The notes below the pieces were generated by a model. It had not been told where the DNA came from, made no database searches, and saw nothing but the letters and a program-made list of their open reading frames with translations. The position numbers were made by a program, and so were the translations under genes. Of a stretch of DNA of 64,000 bases, positions 1 to 7,219 are shown piece by piece. The DNA is from Allomeiothermus silvanus DSM 9946 (GTDB taxonomy: Bacteria > Deinococcota > Deinococci > Deinococcales > Thermaceae): NCBI RefSeq assembly GCF_000092125.1, contig NC_014212.1:2314001-2378000 (forward strand), given 5' to 3'. Each line of letters opens with the position of its first letter. Within the stretch, counting starts at the first letter, position 1.

Positions 1-756
1 CGTGAGATCATGAACCCCGACGTCGTACGGGTGCGCACCGATACCGACCAGGAAGAAGTAGCCCGGCTCATGGCCGACTACAACTTCACAGTGCTCCCGG
101 TAGTAGACGAGGAAGGAGTGCTTTCCGGGATCATCACCATTGACGACGTGGTAGACGTAATCCAAGAGGAGGCTACCGAGGATATCTATCGCCTGGGTGC
201 GGTGGAGTCGCCCGAGTTGGTGTACAGCCGCAGCAGCGTGTGGGATCTGTGGAGCGCGCGGATACGCTGGCTGGTGATCCTGGTCATTGGAGCGATGTTC
301 TCCAGCAGCATCCTCGAGGGCTTCCAGAACACCCTTCAGGCGGTTACCGCTTTGACGTTTTATATCACTGTCTTGCTGGGGGCTGGGGGTAACACTGGAA
401 ACCAGTCCAGCACGATCATCGTACGGGCGCTGGCTACGGGGGATGTGCGCGGAAGAGACTGGTGGCGCATCCTACTCAAAGAACTCTCGGTAGGCGCTAT
501 GTTGGGAATCACGCTAGCCATTTTGCTCTCGATCAAGGTTTTGATAGACGGACACGGGGAAATTCTGCTGGTGGTGGCGGCCTCACTGGCGGTACTGATG
601 ACGGTAACGAACATCCTCGGCGCGCTGTTACCCATCGGGATCAAGAAGATCGGCCTCGACCCCGCCCTTATCTCCAATCCGCTCATCGCTACCCTGAGCG
701 ATATCACCGGGCTAATGATCTATTTGAGCATGGCCCGCTGGTTGCTACACATGTAA
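1..756 (+). CDS. mgtE: MgtE-type Mg2+ transporter, C-terminal part
   Basis: The reading frame is open from the first base of the window, so the 5' part of the gene lies outside it. The visible part starts within the second CBS domain (LPVVDEEGVLSGIITIDDVV) and is followed by a membrane domain with about five hydrophobic helices. That domain contains the GAGGNTGNQSS stretch, and a late segment reads GLDPALISNPLIATLSD; both are typical of the MgtE pore. MgtE is a Mg2+ channel of the inner membrane that is gated by its cytosolic CBS domains. The last ~190 residues are complete. No neighbouring gene suggests an operon. The family assignment is firm. Confidence 0.93.
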   Translation, partial: REIMNPDVVRVRTDTDQEEVARLMADYNFTVLPVVDEEGVLSGIITIDDVVDVIQEEATEDIYRLGAVESPELVYSRSSVWDLWSARIRWLVILVIGAMFSSSILEGFQNTLQAVTALTFYITVLLGAGGNTGNQSSTIIVRALATGDVRGRDWWRILLKELSVGAMLGITLAILLSIKVLIDGHGEILLVVAASLAVLMTVTNILGALLPIGIKKIGLDPALISNPLIATLSDITGLMIYLSMARWLLHM

Positions 757-997
757 ATCACCCCACCCCCGCCCCAGCGTAGTGCGAGGCCCAGGTTGCC
801 CGGCTCCACCACACCATCCCCTACGACCTCCCCGCGGGGTCAAGGTAGCCCACCCTCTCGGGGAGCGGGTATTCGGCGCGAGCGGCAAAAAATCCCTGCG
901 CGATGGCACTCCTCGCCCCGGAAAAGCGGGTGTTATCCCCGTCTGCAACGGCACATAAGCGGATTTTCCAAACACCGCGTTATGTTTTGCGCAAAAT

Positions 998-1005
998 GCT
1001 ATAAT
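998..1005 (+). promoter_or_regulatory. Extended -10 element (TGCTATAAT type)
   Basis: TATAAT at 1000-1005 is preceded by TGC, giving a consensus extended -10. It directly follows the short palindrome TTTTGCGCAAAA (985-996). No good -35 hexamer is visible 17 bp upstream, which an extended -10 does not require. Transcription would run toward the CRISPR array, 225 bp downstream. That it drives pre-crRNA is an inference. Confidence 0.45.
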
Positions 1006-1139
1006 CAGCCTAACAGGGCTACCCGGAGCGTACCTTGAAAGCTAGCCTTTCCCTTCCTCATCGCCAATTCCTGCGACATAAAGTCTAAATGTGCAGGAAA
1101 GTAAGCATTCATCGGTATAAACCCCACTTTTCACCCCAC

Positions 1140-1164
1140 TTATCCACAGGGGGGTTGTGGATAA
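1140..1164. promoter_or_regulatory. Inverted pair of DnaA-box sequences
   Basis: TTATCCACA (1140-1148) and TGTGGATAA (1156-1164) are exact inverted copies separated by 7 bp. Each equals the classical 9-bp DnaA box, which as far as I recall is also the Thermus consensus. The arms could also form a 9-bp hairpin. The pair lies 66 bp before the first CRISPR repeat. There is no dnaA, dnaN or cluster of further boxes nearby, so this is not the chromosomal origin. Confidence 0.6.
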
Positions 1165-2127
1165 CTCCACTTTCTCATAAATCCACCCCTTGGCACCTCT
1201 GTACAGGACGGGGTTTTGTGGGGTATGCTGTCGCAAACCAAAAGCCCCGTAAGGGGATTGCAACGGTCGTGTACGAAGAATAGCGTCGGGCCCCCCAGGA
1301 AAAAGTCGCAAACCAAAAGCCCCGTAAGGGGATTGCAACCCGCCGGGCCCACTCCAAGGTGATCCGGGGGTATCCGTCGCAAACCAAAAGCCCCGTAAGG
1401 GGATTGCAACTTTCGAGCCAGGCAATACTTATTCATATAAAGATGCTCTATAGTCGCAAACCAAAAGCCCCGTAAGGGGATTGCAACACCACCCAGGGCG
1501 AGGAGTCTTCCGCCAGTCGCTCCAGGTCGCAAACCAAAAGCCCCGTAAGGGGATTGCAACAGTTATTATTCTGTTTCTGGTGGGGTAAGTAGCTTATCGT
1601 CGCAAACCAAAAGCCCCGTAAGGGGATTGCAACTAATGAACTCAATATTGAAACTATTTATCTAAATATTTCTCAAGTCGCAAACCAAAAGCCCCGTAAG
1701 GGGATTGCAACTGCAGCTATTGGCACATTTTCAATCTGTGCCTGAATAAAAGGTCGCAAACCAAAAGCCCCGTAAGGGGATTGCAACTCTTTTATATCTA
1801 GTTTTTTTAATTGTTCAGGAATTACATGTCGCAAACCAAAAGCCCCGTAAGGGGATTGCAACAAATAAACTTAGTACAAAGACAATTTTATTGTCTTATT
1901 TTTGTCGCAAACCAAAAGCCCCGTAAGGGGATTGCAACTCCTATAGCAAGTTTCATTTCTAGCAGGACGCGATCTCTATAGTCGCAAACCAAAAGCCCCG
2001 TAAGGGGATTGCAACAATACTTCGTATCTACTGGTAACGTAATCAAAGAAAGACTTGTCGCAAACCAAAAGCCCCGTAAGGGGATTGCAACCCTCCCTGA
2101 TATGCACTGTTACTAAAGTATATTACG

Positions 2128-3002
2128 TGGTTTGCTACTTGAAATGGGGGAAGAAAAGGGAGATGGTTTTCATTGCTATGAGAAACCATCCCCGCTATCA
2201 GCATAGCCTGGAGGAACTGTTTTTGAGGGTCTTCATCCTGGTCGATGACTGGCTCAAAGCCAACCAGGAGCGCTTCAGGCTACCGGTGCAAGCCAACCAG
2301 GTGGCCAGCTACAGCGAGTTATTCACCATAGCCCTGGTAGGTGAACTGTTGGCCCAACCCTACGAGTCGGTGTGGTACTGGCTGGTGCGTCAGAATCATC
2401 GGGGCTTGTTCCCGCGACTACCCGAGTACAGCCGTTACCATCGGATCGTGCGCAATGCGGAGCCCCTATGGGCCGAGCTCGCTCAATCGCTAGCCGCCAA
2501 GGAGGATGAGGATTGGGGGATTGAGGTCATCGACACCAAGCCCCTCCCCATCGCCAAGGGTAAGCGTTGGGAATGGGCCAAGATGCCCGAGGCCAGCAAG
2601 GGCTTCAGCACCATGGGGATGGTCTGGGGCTTTAAGCTGCACGCGGTGGTGAGCCTGGGGGGGCTGTTCCGACGTTGGGCCTTTGTGCCTGCGCACGTGC
2701 ACGAGAGCCGTGTGGTCGAGGGACTGCTTGGGAGGGCCACGCTAGGGGACAGGGCTTACGTAGGCACGGGGGTGTACTGTCCCAGCCGCAAGAACATGAA
2801 GCGCCAGACCTTCTGGCCCAGGGCTTTATCCAGGCTGCGTAAACGCATCGAGACCAGTTTCAGTTCCCTGGTCCGCTCGCTTCACCTGCACGTGGGGCAG
2901 GTCAAGACCTTCTGGTCTTTACGAGCCAGGGTCAACCTCAAAATCGCTGCCCACAACCTCATGCACTCAGGTGTGTTGGTCTGACTTCAGGTAGCAAACG
3001 AG
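2128..3002 (+). mobile_element. IS982-like insertion sequence inside a CRISPR spacer
   Basis: The element is about 875 bp and carries one DDE transposase gene. Its ends show inverted repeats: GTTTGCTACTTGAA at 2130-2143 and TTCAGGTAGCAAAC at 2986-2999, with one mismatch. The right terminus can be extended to 3002 because the relic at 3228 shares AGCAAACGAG. The flanking spacer remains are 36 and 11 bp, slightly more than a normal spacer. No clear target-site duplication is visible, so the exact ends remain uncertain. The element interrupts the array after repeat 12. Confidence 0.8.
2163..2984 (+). CDS. IS982-like family transposase
   Basis: This is a 273-residue DDE transposase. Candidate catalytic acidic residues are the D in VIDTKPLPIAKGKR, the D in TLGDRAYVG and the E in LRKRIETSFSSLVR. 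The C-terminal stretch GQVKTFWSLRARVNLKIAAHN is typical of this group. I chose the ATG at 2163, just after AGGGAG; an ATG at 2178 (MRNHPRYQHS) is the alternative. The frame is open upstream into the CRISPR repeat, but that is not part of the gene. It appears intact, so the element could still be active. Family naming is from memory; IS4/IS5-superfamily naming is possible. Confidence 0.85.
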   Translation: MVFIAMRNHPRYQHSLEELFLRVFILVDDWLKANQERFRLPVQANQVASYSELFTIALVGELLAQPYESVWYWLVRQNHRGLFPRLPEYSRYHRIVRNAEPLWAELAQSLAAKEDEDWGIEVIDTKPLPIAKGKRWEWAKMPEASKGFSTMGMVWGFKLHAVVSLGGLFRRWAFVPAHVHESRVVEGLLGRATLGDRAYVGTGVYCPSRKNMKRQTFWPRALSRLRKRIETSFSSLVRSLHLHVGQVKTFWSLRARVNLKIAAHNLMHSGVLV

Positions 3003-3227
3003 GTTATTCTTTTGTCGCAAACCAAAAGCCCCGTAAGGGGATTGCAACAGATCCCGGCGAGATTGACCCCTCAACAGTAGTAAGTCGCAAACCAAAAGCC
3101 CCGTAAGGGGATTGCAACACAAATCCGGGTACGCTCACTACCCTCCCCCCCTCGTCCGTCGCAAACCAAAAGCCCCGTAAGGGGATTGCAACTGGGCCAC
3201 CACTGTTGCTGAGAACAGAATCGTCTC

Positions 3228-3600
3228 GTTTGCTGCCTGAACTCCGCCCCACACCCCCGATGTGGAGGAGGTTGCGGGCAGCGACTTGGAGGTTGACCCT
3301 AGCCTTATCTCCCAGGGATGGATCAGCTCAAGGGCGGCGGCGCTTTGGTGTGCATGGGCGGGAACCAACATCCAGCGCTTGAATCACCCAGGCTCACGAC
3401 CGCATGCAGTTTGCAGCCCCAGGCCATCCCCGGGGTGCTGAAGCCCTGGCTGGCCTCGGGCATCTTGGCCCCTTCCCAACGCTTACCCCTGGTGATGGGG
3501 AGGGGCTTGGCGGCGATGAATTCAACCCCCCGATCCTACCGCTCGGGCGAGCTCGGCAAACACCGTGAAGATCCTGGCCAGGTCGGGGGCAGATGGGCCC
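3228..3600 (-). mobile_element. Decayed IS982-like relic at the array's distal end
   Basis: Read on the minus strand, this stretch matches the transposase at 2163-2984 in broken pieces: AKPLPITRGKRWEGAKMPEA, then FSTPGMAWGCKLHAVVSLG, then RVNLQVAARNLLH. Frameshifts and a deletion of the central part separate them. Its terminal repeat GTTTGCTGCCTGAA (3228-3241) matches the intact element's end with one change. It abuts the last CRISPR spacer directly, so it probably removed older repeats. Nothing else is recognised between 3600 and the lipoprotein gene. Confidence 0.75.
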
Positions 3601-3673
3601 GGACGGGGCCTTGAAGAGCGGGGAGTCGTCACGTTGGGGGCATTTCCGGAATGTTCAAACCGGGCTAGGAGGG

Positions 3674-3703
3674 TTGACGGGAGTCGGACAGGAAACCTAG
3701 ACT
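3674..3703 (+). promoter_or_regulatory. Possible promoter of the lipoprotein gene
   Basis: TTGACG (3674-3679) and TAGACT (3698-3703) are separated by 18 bp and lie 25 bp before the GTG start of the lipoprotein gene. Both hexamers are reasonable sigma-A elements. The call rests only on motif and position. Confidence 0.35.
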
Positions 3704-3727
3704 TGGATCAAAGGCGGGTGGTGTACC

Positions 3728-4171
3728 GTGGCGAAAAAGAGCCTGCTCCTGTCTGCTTTGGGCCTGGTTCTGCTGCTTACGGGCTGCGCGCTCCAGCTTT
3801 ACCCGGTGCGGGAGCTGGTCCTTTCGGAGCGCTACCGCCTGGTGGCCCTAGACGCCATCCTTTTGGAACGCCGGATGGAGGGGGAGGTGGAGGTAACCAG
3901 CTTCCGCTACCTCTCCTCCCCCTATACACCCCGAAGCCTCGAGGCCCTGGGCAACCAACTGCAGGCCCAGCTGGAAAGCCGGGGCTATCAGATGCGGTGC
4001 AAGACCATGAACGCGCTTCCCATTTTGGGTGGCCCCCAATACACCCTCCGGATGTCCCGGGGCAACGAGGGGGTGGGGCTTTTCCTGCGGCCTTTGGGCG
4101 AGCCGGACGCCTATCGCCTCGAGGTGGGGCCGGCAGACCCCAATCCCCCCTTGACCTGCCCGGCCCGCTGA
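3728..4171 (+). CDS. Small predicted lipoprotein
   Basis: The product has 147 residues, starting at GTG. The N-terminus is a lipoprotein signal peptide: MAKKSLLLSALGLVLLL followed by the lipobox LTGC, with Cys near residue 20. The mature part is soluble, with no further membrane segment and no domain that I recognise. It should be exported and lipid-anchored. It stands alone between IS relics, so context gives no role. Coding reality is supported by the signal peptide and by codon use like that of the host. The gene could be a passenger of the surrounding mobile elements. Confidence 0.7.
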   Translation: MAKKSLLLSALGLVLLLTGCALQLYPVRELVLSERYRLVALDAILLERRMEGEVEVTSFRYLSSPYTPRSLEALGNQLQAQLESRGYQMRCKTMNALPILGGPQYTLRMSRGNEGVGLFLRPLGEPDAYRLEVGPADPNPPLTCPAR

Positions 4172-4380
4172 GGGCTGGGAAAAGGCCACTGTAAGCGGGC
4201 GCTAAGGGGTACCTGCTTGGTTTTGCTTTCACCTTGCCTAGACCGCTGTAAACCAGCCATACCCGCGGGAAAGGACGGGTGCCAGGCATGGTTTTTCCCT
4301 GGTTGACGAAGTCCCTGCGAAGTAGTAGCCCCTGGCTTCCCACCACGCCTTGGCAGGGCGTGGGGTGGTCTGCCTATCCG

Positions 4381-4620
4381 GGCCGATTGCTGAAGGTGTA
4401 TGTGCACCCGGCCAACGGGCACGACCGGTGGGGTGGGCAGGAGGGGATGGACCTCGACTATTGGCCGAGGGCACGGAAGGTCTTCGTGGACTGGGGCTAC
4501 CGGGGTTTGCGGGAGGTGGCTAGGGGGCTGGGACTGGAGCTGGAGGTGGTTGCCCATCCCCATGCGGGGGTGCGGGGGGTATGGGTGAGGGAGGGGGAGC
4601 CACTGCCTGGCTGGGGCGAA
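4381..4620 (+). pseudogene. IS5-family transposase fragment
   Basis: Only a central piece remains in one frame: GRLLKVYVHPANGHDRW, then ARKVFVDWGYRG, then LELEVVAHPHAGVRGVW. This is the DDE core region of IS5-family transposases seen in Thermaceae. Both ends of the gene are missing. The right side is cut near the IS982 element that begins at 4647. No start or catalytic set is complete, so it cannot be functional. Confidence 0.75.
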
Positions 4621-4646
4621 ACCGACGGCTGGGAAAAGATTACGAG

Positions 4647-5502
4647 TAACCCAAGTTGCTACCTATTCAGACGGTGCATGTGGAACAACAAAGGCCACTA
4701 TGAACTGGACCGTTCTAGTGGCCTATTGCATTATAGACGATCCGCTCAAAGCCCTCGGACACAAGGACGACCCCCAGAGCAAGACCCCCGCCAGCGTCGT
4801 CCTCACCATCTGGGTACTGGCCGCCCTCTTCTTCTCCGGCAAGCACAAACATGCCCTGGCCTACTGCAAAGAACACGCCCTGTTCAGTTTTCCAGAAGTC
4901 GGTTCTGCCGCCGCCTGCACAGCCTGTCCCACCTGCTCCCCCTGTGCCAATCCTTGTGGCAGCATCTCTCCTCCGTCCAGCACTACGTCCTCGACACCTT
5001 CCCCCTCCCGGTTTGTGAGAACATCCGCGCCCCGCGCTGCCGCCTGGCCCCAGGCCTGACCTACCGGGGAGCAAGCGGCTCTACTTTCACGGCCTGAAGC
5101 TGCACCTGGTCTGCACCAACCAGCAGTTCATCACCGAGGTGCTGTGCACCCCTGGGTCTGTTGCAGATGTGCAGGGACTGTACCTGATGCCGCTAAACCT
5201 GTCGGAGGGAAGCGAGCTGTACGTGGCCGACTACCTGGCGGAGGACGCGTTGCAGATGGGGGAGGGCATTCGGCTACGGGCTGTGCGAAAGAGGAACTCC
5301 AGACGATACCAGCAAGCCTCGCAGTGGATTGCCCTACAGGGCCGGGGGATCATCGAGTCAGTAGGCTCTGCCCTAACCGAGCTGTTTCCCAAACGCATTC
5401 ATGCCACGACCCTCAAAGGCTTCGTGCTCAAGGTCTGGGGGTTCATCTTTGCCCACAACTTCAAGCGTCTGGCTAGCGTTTTGTAGGTGGCAACTTGGGT
5501 TA
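4647..5502 (+). mobile_element. IS982-family element with frameshifted transposase
   Basis: Inverted repeats TAACCCAAGTTGCTACCT (4647-4664) and, at 5485-5502, its complement with one mismatch define an 856-bp element. It differs in sequence from the element at 2128. It inserted next to an IS5 fragment on the left and cut a PIN-toxin gene on the right (5503). No clear target duplication remains. The transposase is broken, so the copy is dead unless supplied in trans. Confidence 0.8.
4700..5486 (+). pseudogene. IS982-family transposase, multiply frameshifted
   Basis: The protein can be pieced together only by changing frame: MNWTVLVAYCIIDDPLKALG in one frame (4700-), then FCRRLHSLSHLLPLC and YVLDTFPLPVCENIRAP in a second, then LVCTNQQFITEVLCTPG and FPKRIHATTLKGFVLKVWGF in the third (to 5486). 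The order of pieces matches a full IS982 transposase. At least two frameshifts are present, so the gene is inactive. Confidence 0.8.
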
Positions 5503-5645
5503 ACGTAGGTTACCTCGGCCACCTGCAAGGGATTAACTGCAAGTGTAAACCTCCCGGCCTCGGCTTGCTCTACCGGCTCAAGGGTCCGCTGGAACAAGTC
5601 CTCAGGGGCTTTGGTCACCAAGCGCAAAAGTACGCTGGTGTCGCA
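5503..5645 (-). pseudogene. PIN-domain toxin, N-terminal remnant
   Basis: On the minus strand the frame reads CDTSVLLRLVTKAPEDLFQR and on to NPLQVAEVTYV, which is the start of a VapC-like PIN ribonuclease with its first acidic residue (DTS). A stop (TAG, shared with the end of the antitoxin frame) stands directly before it, so no start codon is in frame. The rest of the toxin is removed by the IS982 element ending at 5502. Family assignment rests on a short stretch. Confidence 0.6.
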
Positions 5646-5908
5646 CTACCCACCCCGTTCATGCTTGGCCAGGGCTTCCCTCTCCGCCTCGAGGCCAGCG
5701 AAGGGCACCGGGCTGCCCTTGAGCAACCCGGCGAGTTCAGCAGCCCGGTAACGGCGAATAGGCCGCATTCGGATTTCCTCTCCCATCACCTCGACCTCGA
5801 GCCGATCGCCCTCGCCAGGCCCAGGGCCTGGCGAACCTCCTTGGGTAGGGTAAGTTGGCCTTTGCTAGTAAGGGTCGCACGGGGAATAGTTTTTCCCTAC
5901 TCGATCAT
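5646..5908 (-). pseudogene. AbrB/MazE-type antitoxin, broken
   Basis: The minus strand encodes IPRATLTSKGQLTLPKEVRQ, a classic AbrB/SpoVT swapped-hairpin DNA-binding motif. The expected continuation GEGDRLEVEVMGEEIRMRPI is present only after a one-base frameshift near 5820. The likely ATG at 5908 is followed after three codons by an in-frame TAG. Both defects argue for a dead gene. It would have been the antitoxin partner of the adjacent PIN remnant. Confidence 0.7.
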
Positions 5909-6071
5909 ACAGTAAGGGAAAGCGGTTCACCTTACAAGTATAGCTAAAAGCCGCGATCAGTGCCCTTTAGGTGGTGGCACTCCAGGAGCATCAAGAAGGT
6001 CCAGAGAATCGCCCGCAACTTCTATAAGTGGGGTGTAGTGGAACATCTGCAAACCGGGTTGCTCTAGCTAA
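5909..6071. other. Short relic stretch, no intact gene
   Basis: This stretch carries an open piece on the plus strand reading HSRSIKKVQRIARNFYKWGV and ending at the TAG near 6067. It looks like the tail of a transposase or recombinase, but I do not recognise it. The stretch separates two toxin-antitoxin relics. Confidence 0.3.
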
Positions 6072-6287
6072 AGCAACCTAGAGGAGGGCGACCCGGCGCT
6101 TATCGCGGCCGCACTGGGTGATATCGTCCAGGCTCGAGGGATGTCGCAGGTGGCCCGCGAGGCCGGGCTTTCACGCGAAAGCTTGTACAAAGCTCTCTCG
6201 GGCGAGGGCAACCCCGAGTTCGCCACGGTGATGAAGGTGGTCAAGGCGCTTGGGCTTAGGCTACGGGCCGAACAGGTCAGCACCTGA
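6072..6287 (+). pseudogene. HigA-like antidote protein, C-terminal remnant
   Basis: The frame encodes EEGDPALIAAALGDIVQARG, then an XRE-type helix-turn-helix (MSQVAREAGLSRESLYKALS) and GNPEFATVMKVVKALGLRL. This is the signature of the small addiction-module antidote proteins found next to HigB/RelE toxins. There is no start codon after the TAA at 6069, so the first ~25 residues are missing. No toxin gene is adjacent. The 3' end overlaps the end of the convergent speB by 27 bp. Confidence 0.7.
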
Positions 6288-7199
6288 GCACCAGTCGCAC
6301 AACACCTCCGCCAAGAGCCGCGCTCCTACCAGCGAACTAAGCCCGCTCGAGTCCCAATTCGGCGCAAGCTCGACCAGATCAAAGCCCACCAGCTCATTGC
6401 GCGTGATAGTCCTCCGCACTACCGCTAGGGCCTCAGCGTAGGTCAACCCCTCCACCTCCGGGCTGCTGGTTCCGGGCATTATCGAGGGGTCGAGCACGTC
6501 CACATCGAAGCTGAGGTACACCTTTTGGCCCTGCGGTAGCTGGTCCAGCACCCAGGACAGATCTTCGCGCACCCTGGCGGCGGTGACGAGGGTGTGGCCC
6601 CTGGCCTTGGCCGCTCGGTAGGCCTCGGGGTTGGTGCGCAGGCCCCGCAGGCCAATGGCGGTGATGTGCTTCAGGCCCGGCACGTCCTCGGCAGCGCGGC
6701 GGAAGGGGCTACTGTTGGAGTACTGGGTCCCGTTACGGCTATCTGAGAAGTCCAGATGGGCGTCGAGCTGGACTACGTACAGCTCCTCGAGGTCGTCGTA
6801 GGCCTTGAGGATCGGATAGCTGACCGAGTGATCGCCCCCCACAAAGACCGGCAGCCGCACCCGCTTCCTGAGGGTGCGGGCGGCCTCGGTAATGCGGCGG
6901 AAGGTCTCGGTGTACTCGAGCTGGGCCGGATCCACGTCGCCCGCGTCCACCAGGCTCAGGCCCCCCAGGCGGTAGGTTTCGGTCTCGAGGTCGAAGTAGC
7001 CCTCGGAGCCGGGGGCGTAGCGGCCGCTGGCCTCTCGCAGAGCGTTCGGCGCGAAGCGGGCGCCGGGGCGGTAGCCCACCGCAAAGTCGTAGGGCAGGCC
7101 CAAAAAGCCCACGTCGGCAGTCCAAGGCTCCAAGAGGGGGCGGTAGGGGGCTTTGAGGAAGGTGGCGGGGCCGGTGAAGGGCAACTCGCTGCTGCGCAT
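6261..7199 (-). CDS. speB: Agmatinase/arginase-family ureohydrolase
   Basis: The product has 312 residues, about the usual size for agmatinase, which hydrolyses agmatine to putrescine and urea in polyamine synthesis. The binuclear Mn2+ site is complete: GGDHS (121-125), DAHLDF (146-151) and FDVDVLDPS (231-239). Agmatinase fits Thermaceae, which make many polyamines; arginase or guanidinobutyrase cannot be excluded from motifs alone. The gene is transcribed alone or as the last gene after the kinase-like gene at 7220, with a 20-bp gap. Its 3' end overlaps the antidote relic. Confidence 0.88.
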   Translation of the reverse strand: MRSSELPFTGPATFLKAPYRPLLEPWTADVGFLGLPYDFAVGYRPGARFAPNALREASGRYAPGSEGYFDLETETYRLGGLSLVDAGDVDPAQLEYTETFRRITEAARTLRKRVRLPVFVGGDHSVSYPILKAYDDLEELYVVQLDAHLDFSDSRNGTQYSNSSPFRRAAEDVPGLKHITAIGLRGLRTNPEAYRAAKARGHTLVTAARVREDLSWVLDQLPQGQKVYLSFDVDVLDPSIMPGTSSPEVEGLTYAEALAVVRRTITRNELVGFDLVELAPNWDSSGLSSLVGARLLAEVLCDWCSGADLFGP

Positions 7200-7219
7200 G
7201 AGGGTAGTCTATGCCGCCG

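Larger units (their letters stand above)
757..1229. other. Non-coding region, presumed CRISPR leader side
   Basis: This 473-bp gap between mgtE and the first CRISPR repeat has no convincing gene. It contains a GC-rich palindrome around 829-845 that may end mgtE transcription, an extended -10 at 998-1005, and a pair of DnaA-box sequences at 1140-1164. Short ORFs found here run into the repeats and are translations of the repeat. I take this side as the leader because the array repeat ends ATTGCAAC at the side away from it, as in Thermus repeats that I recall. Confidence 0.55.
1230..3192 (+). CRISPR. CRISPR array, 15 repeats, interrupted by an IS
   Basis: Fifteen identical 35-bp repeats begin GTCGCAAACC and end GGGGATTGCAAC. 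Repeats start at 1230, 1305, 1376, 1453, 1526, 1599, 1677, 1753, 1828, 1904, 1981, 2057, 3014, 3084 and 3158. Intact spacers are 35-43 bp and all different. The repeat has an internal CCCC/GGGG stem and near-inverted ends (GTCGCAA/TTGCAAC). An IS982-like element sits in the spacer between repeats 12 and 13. A further 35-bp spacer-like stretch (3193-3227) follows the last repeat and then abuts an IS relic, so the distal end is probably truncated. No degenerate end repeat and no cas gene are present in the window. The ATTGCAAC end resembles the 3' handle of Thermus type III/I repeats, so the leader is probably on the left. Confidence 0.98.

Noticed and set aside
1140-1164. Chromosomal replication origin
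   Set aside because: Only two DnaA boxes and no dnaA/dnaN, AT-rich unwinding region or box cluster; kept only as a leader oddity.
1042-1864. Several minus-strand ORFs with repeated NPLTGLLVCD, QSPYGAFGLR or IPLRGFWFAT peptides
   Set aside because: They are the CRISPR repeat translated in three frames; the periodic peptides match the repeat spacing.
3777-4346. Minus-strand Pro/Arg/Gly-rich ORF over the lipoprotein gene
   Set aside because: Low-complexity frame from GC-rich DNA; the plus-strand ORF has a convincing lipobox.
4279-5097. Single 272-codon ORF joining an IS5 piece and an IS982 piece
   Set aside because: It crosses the IS border at 4647 and mixes two unrelated transposase relics, so it is not a gene.
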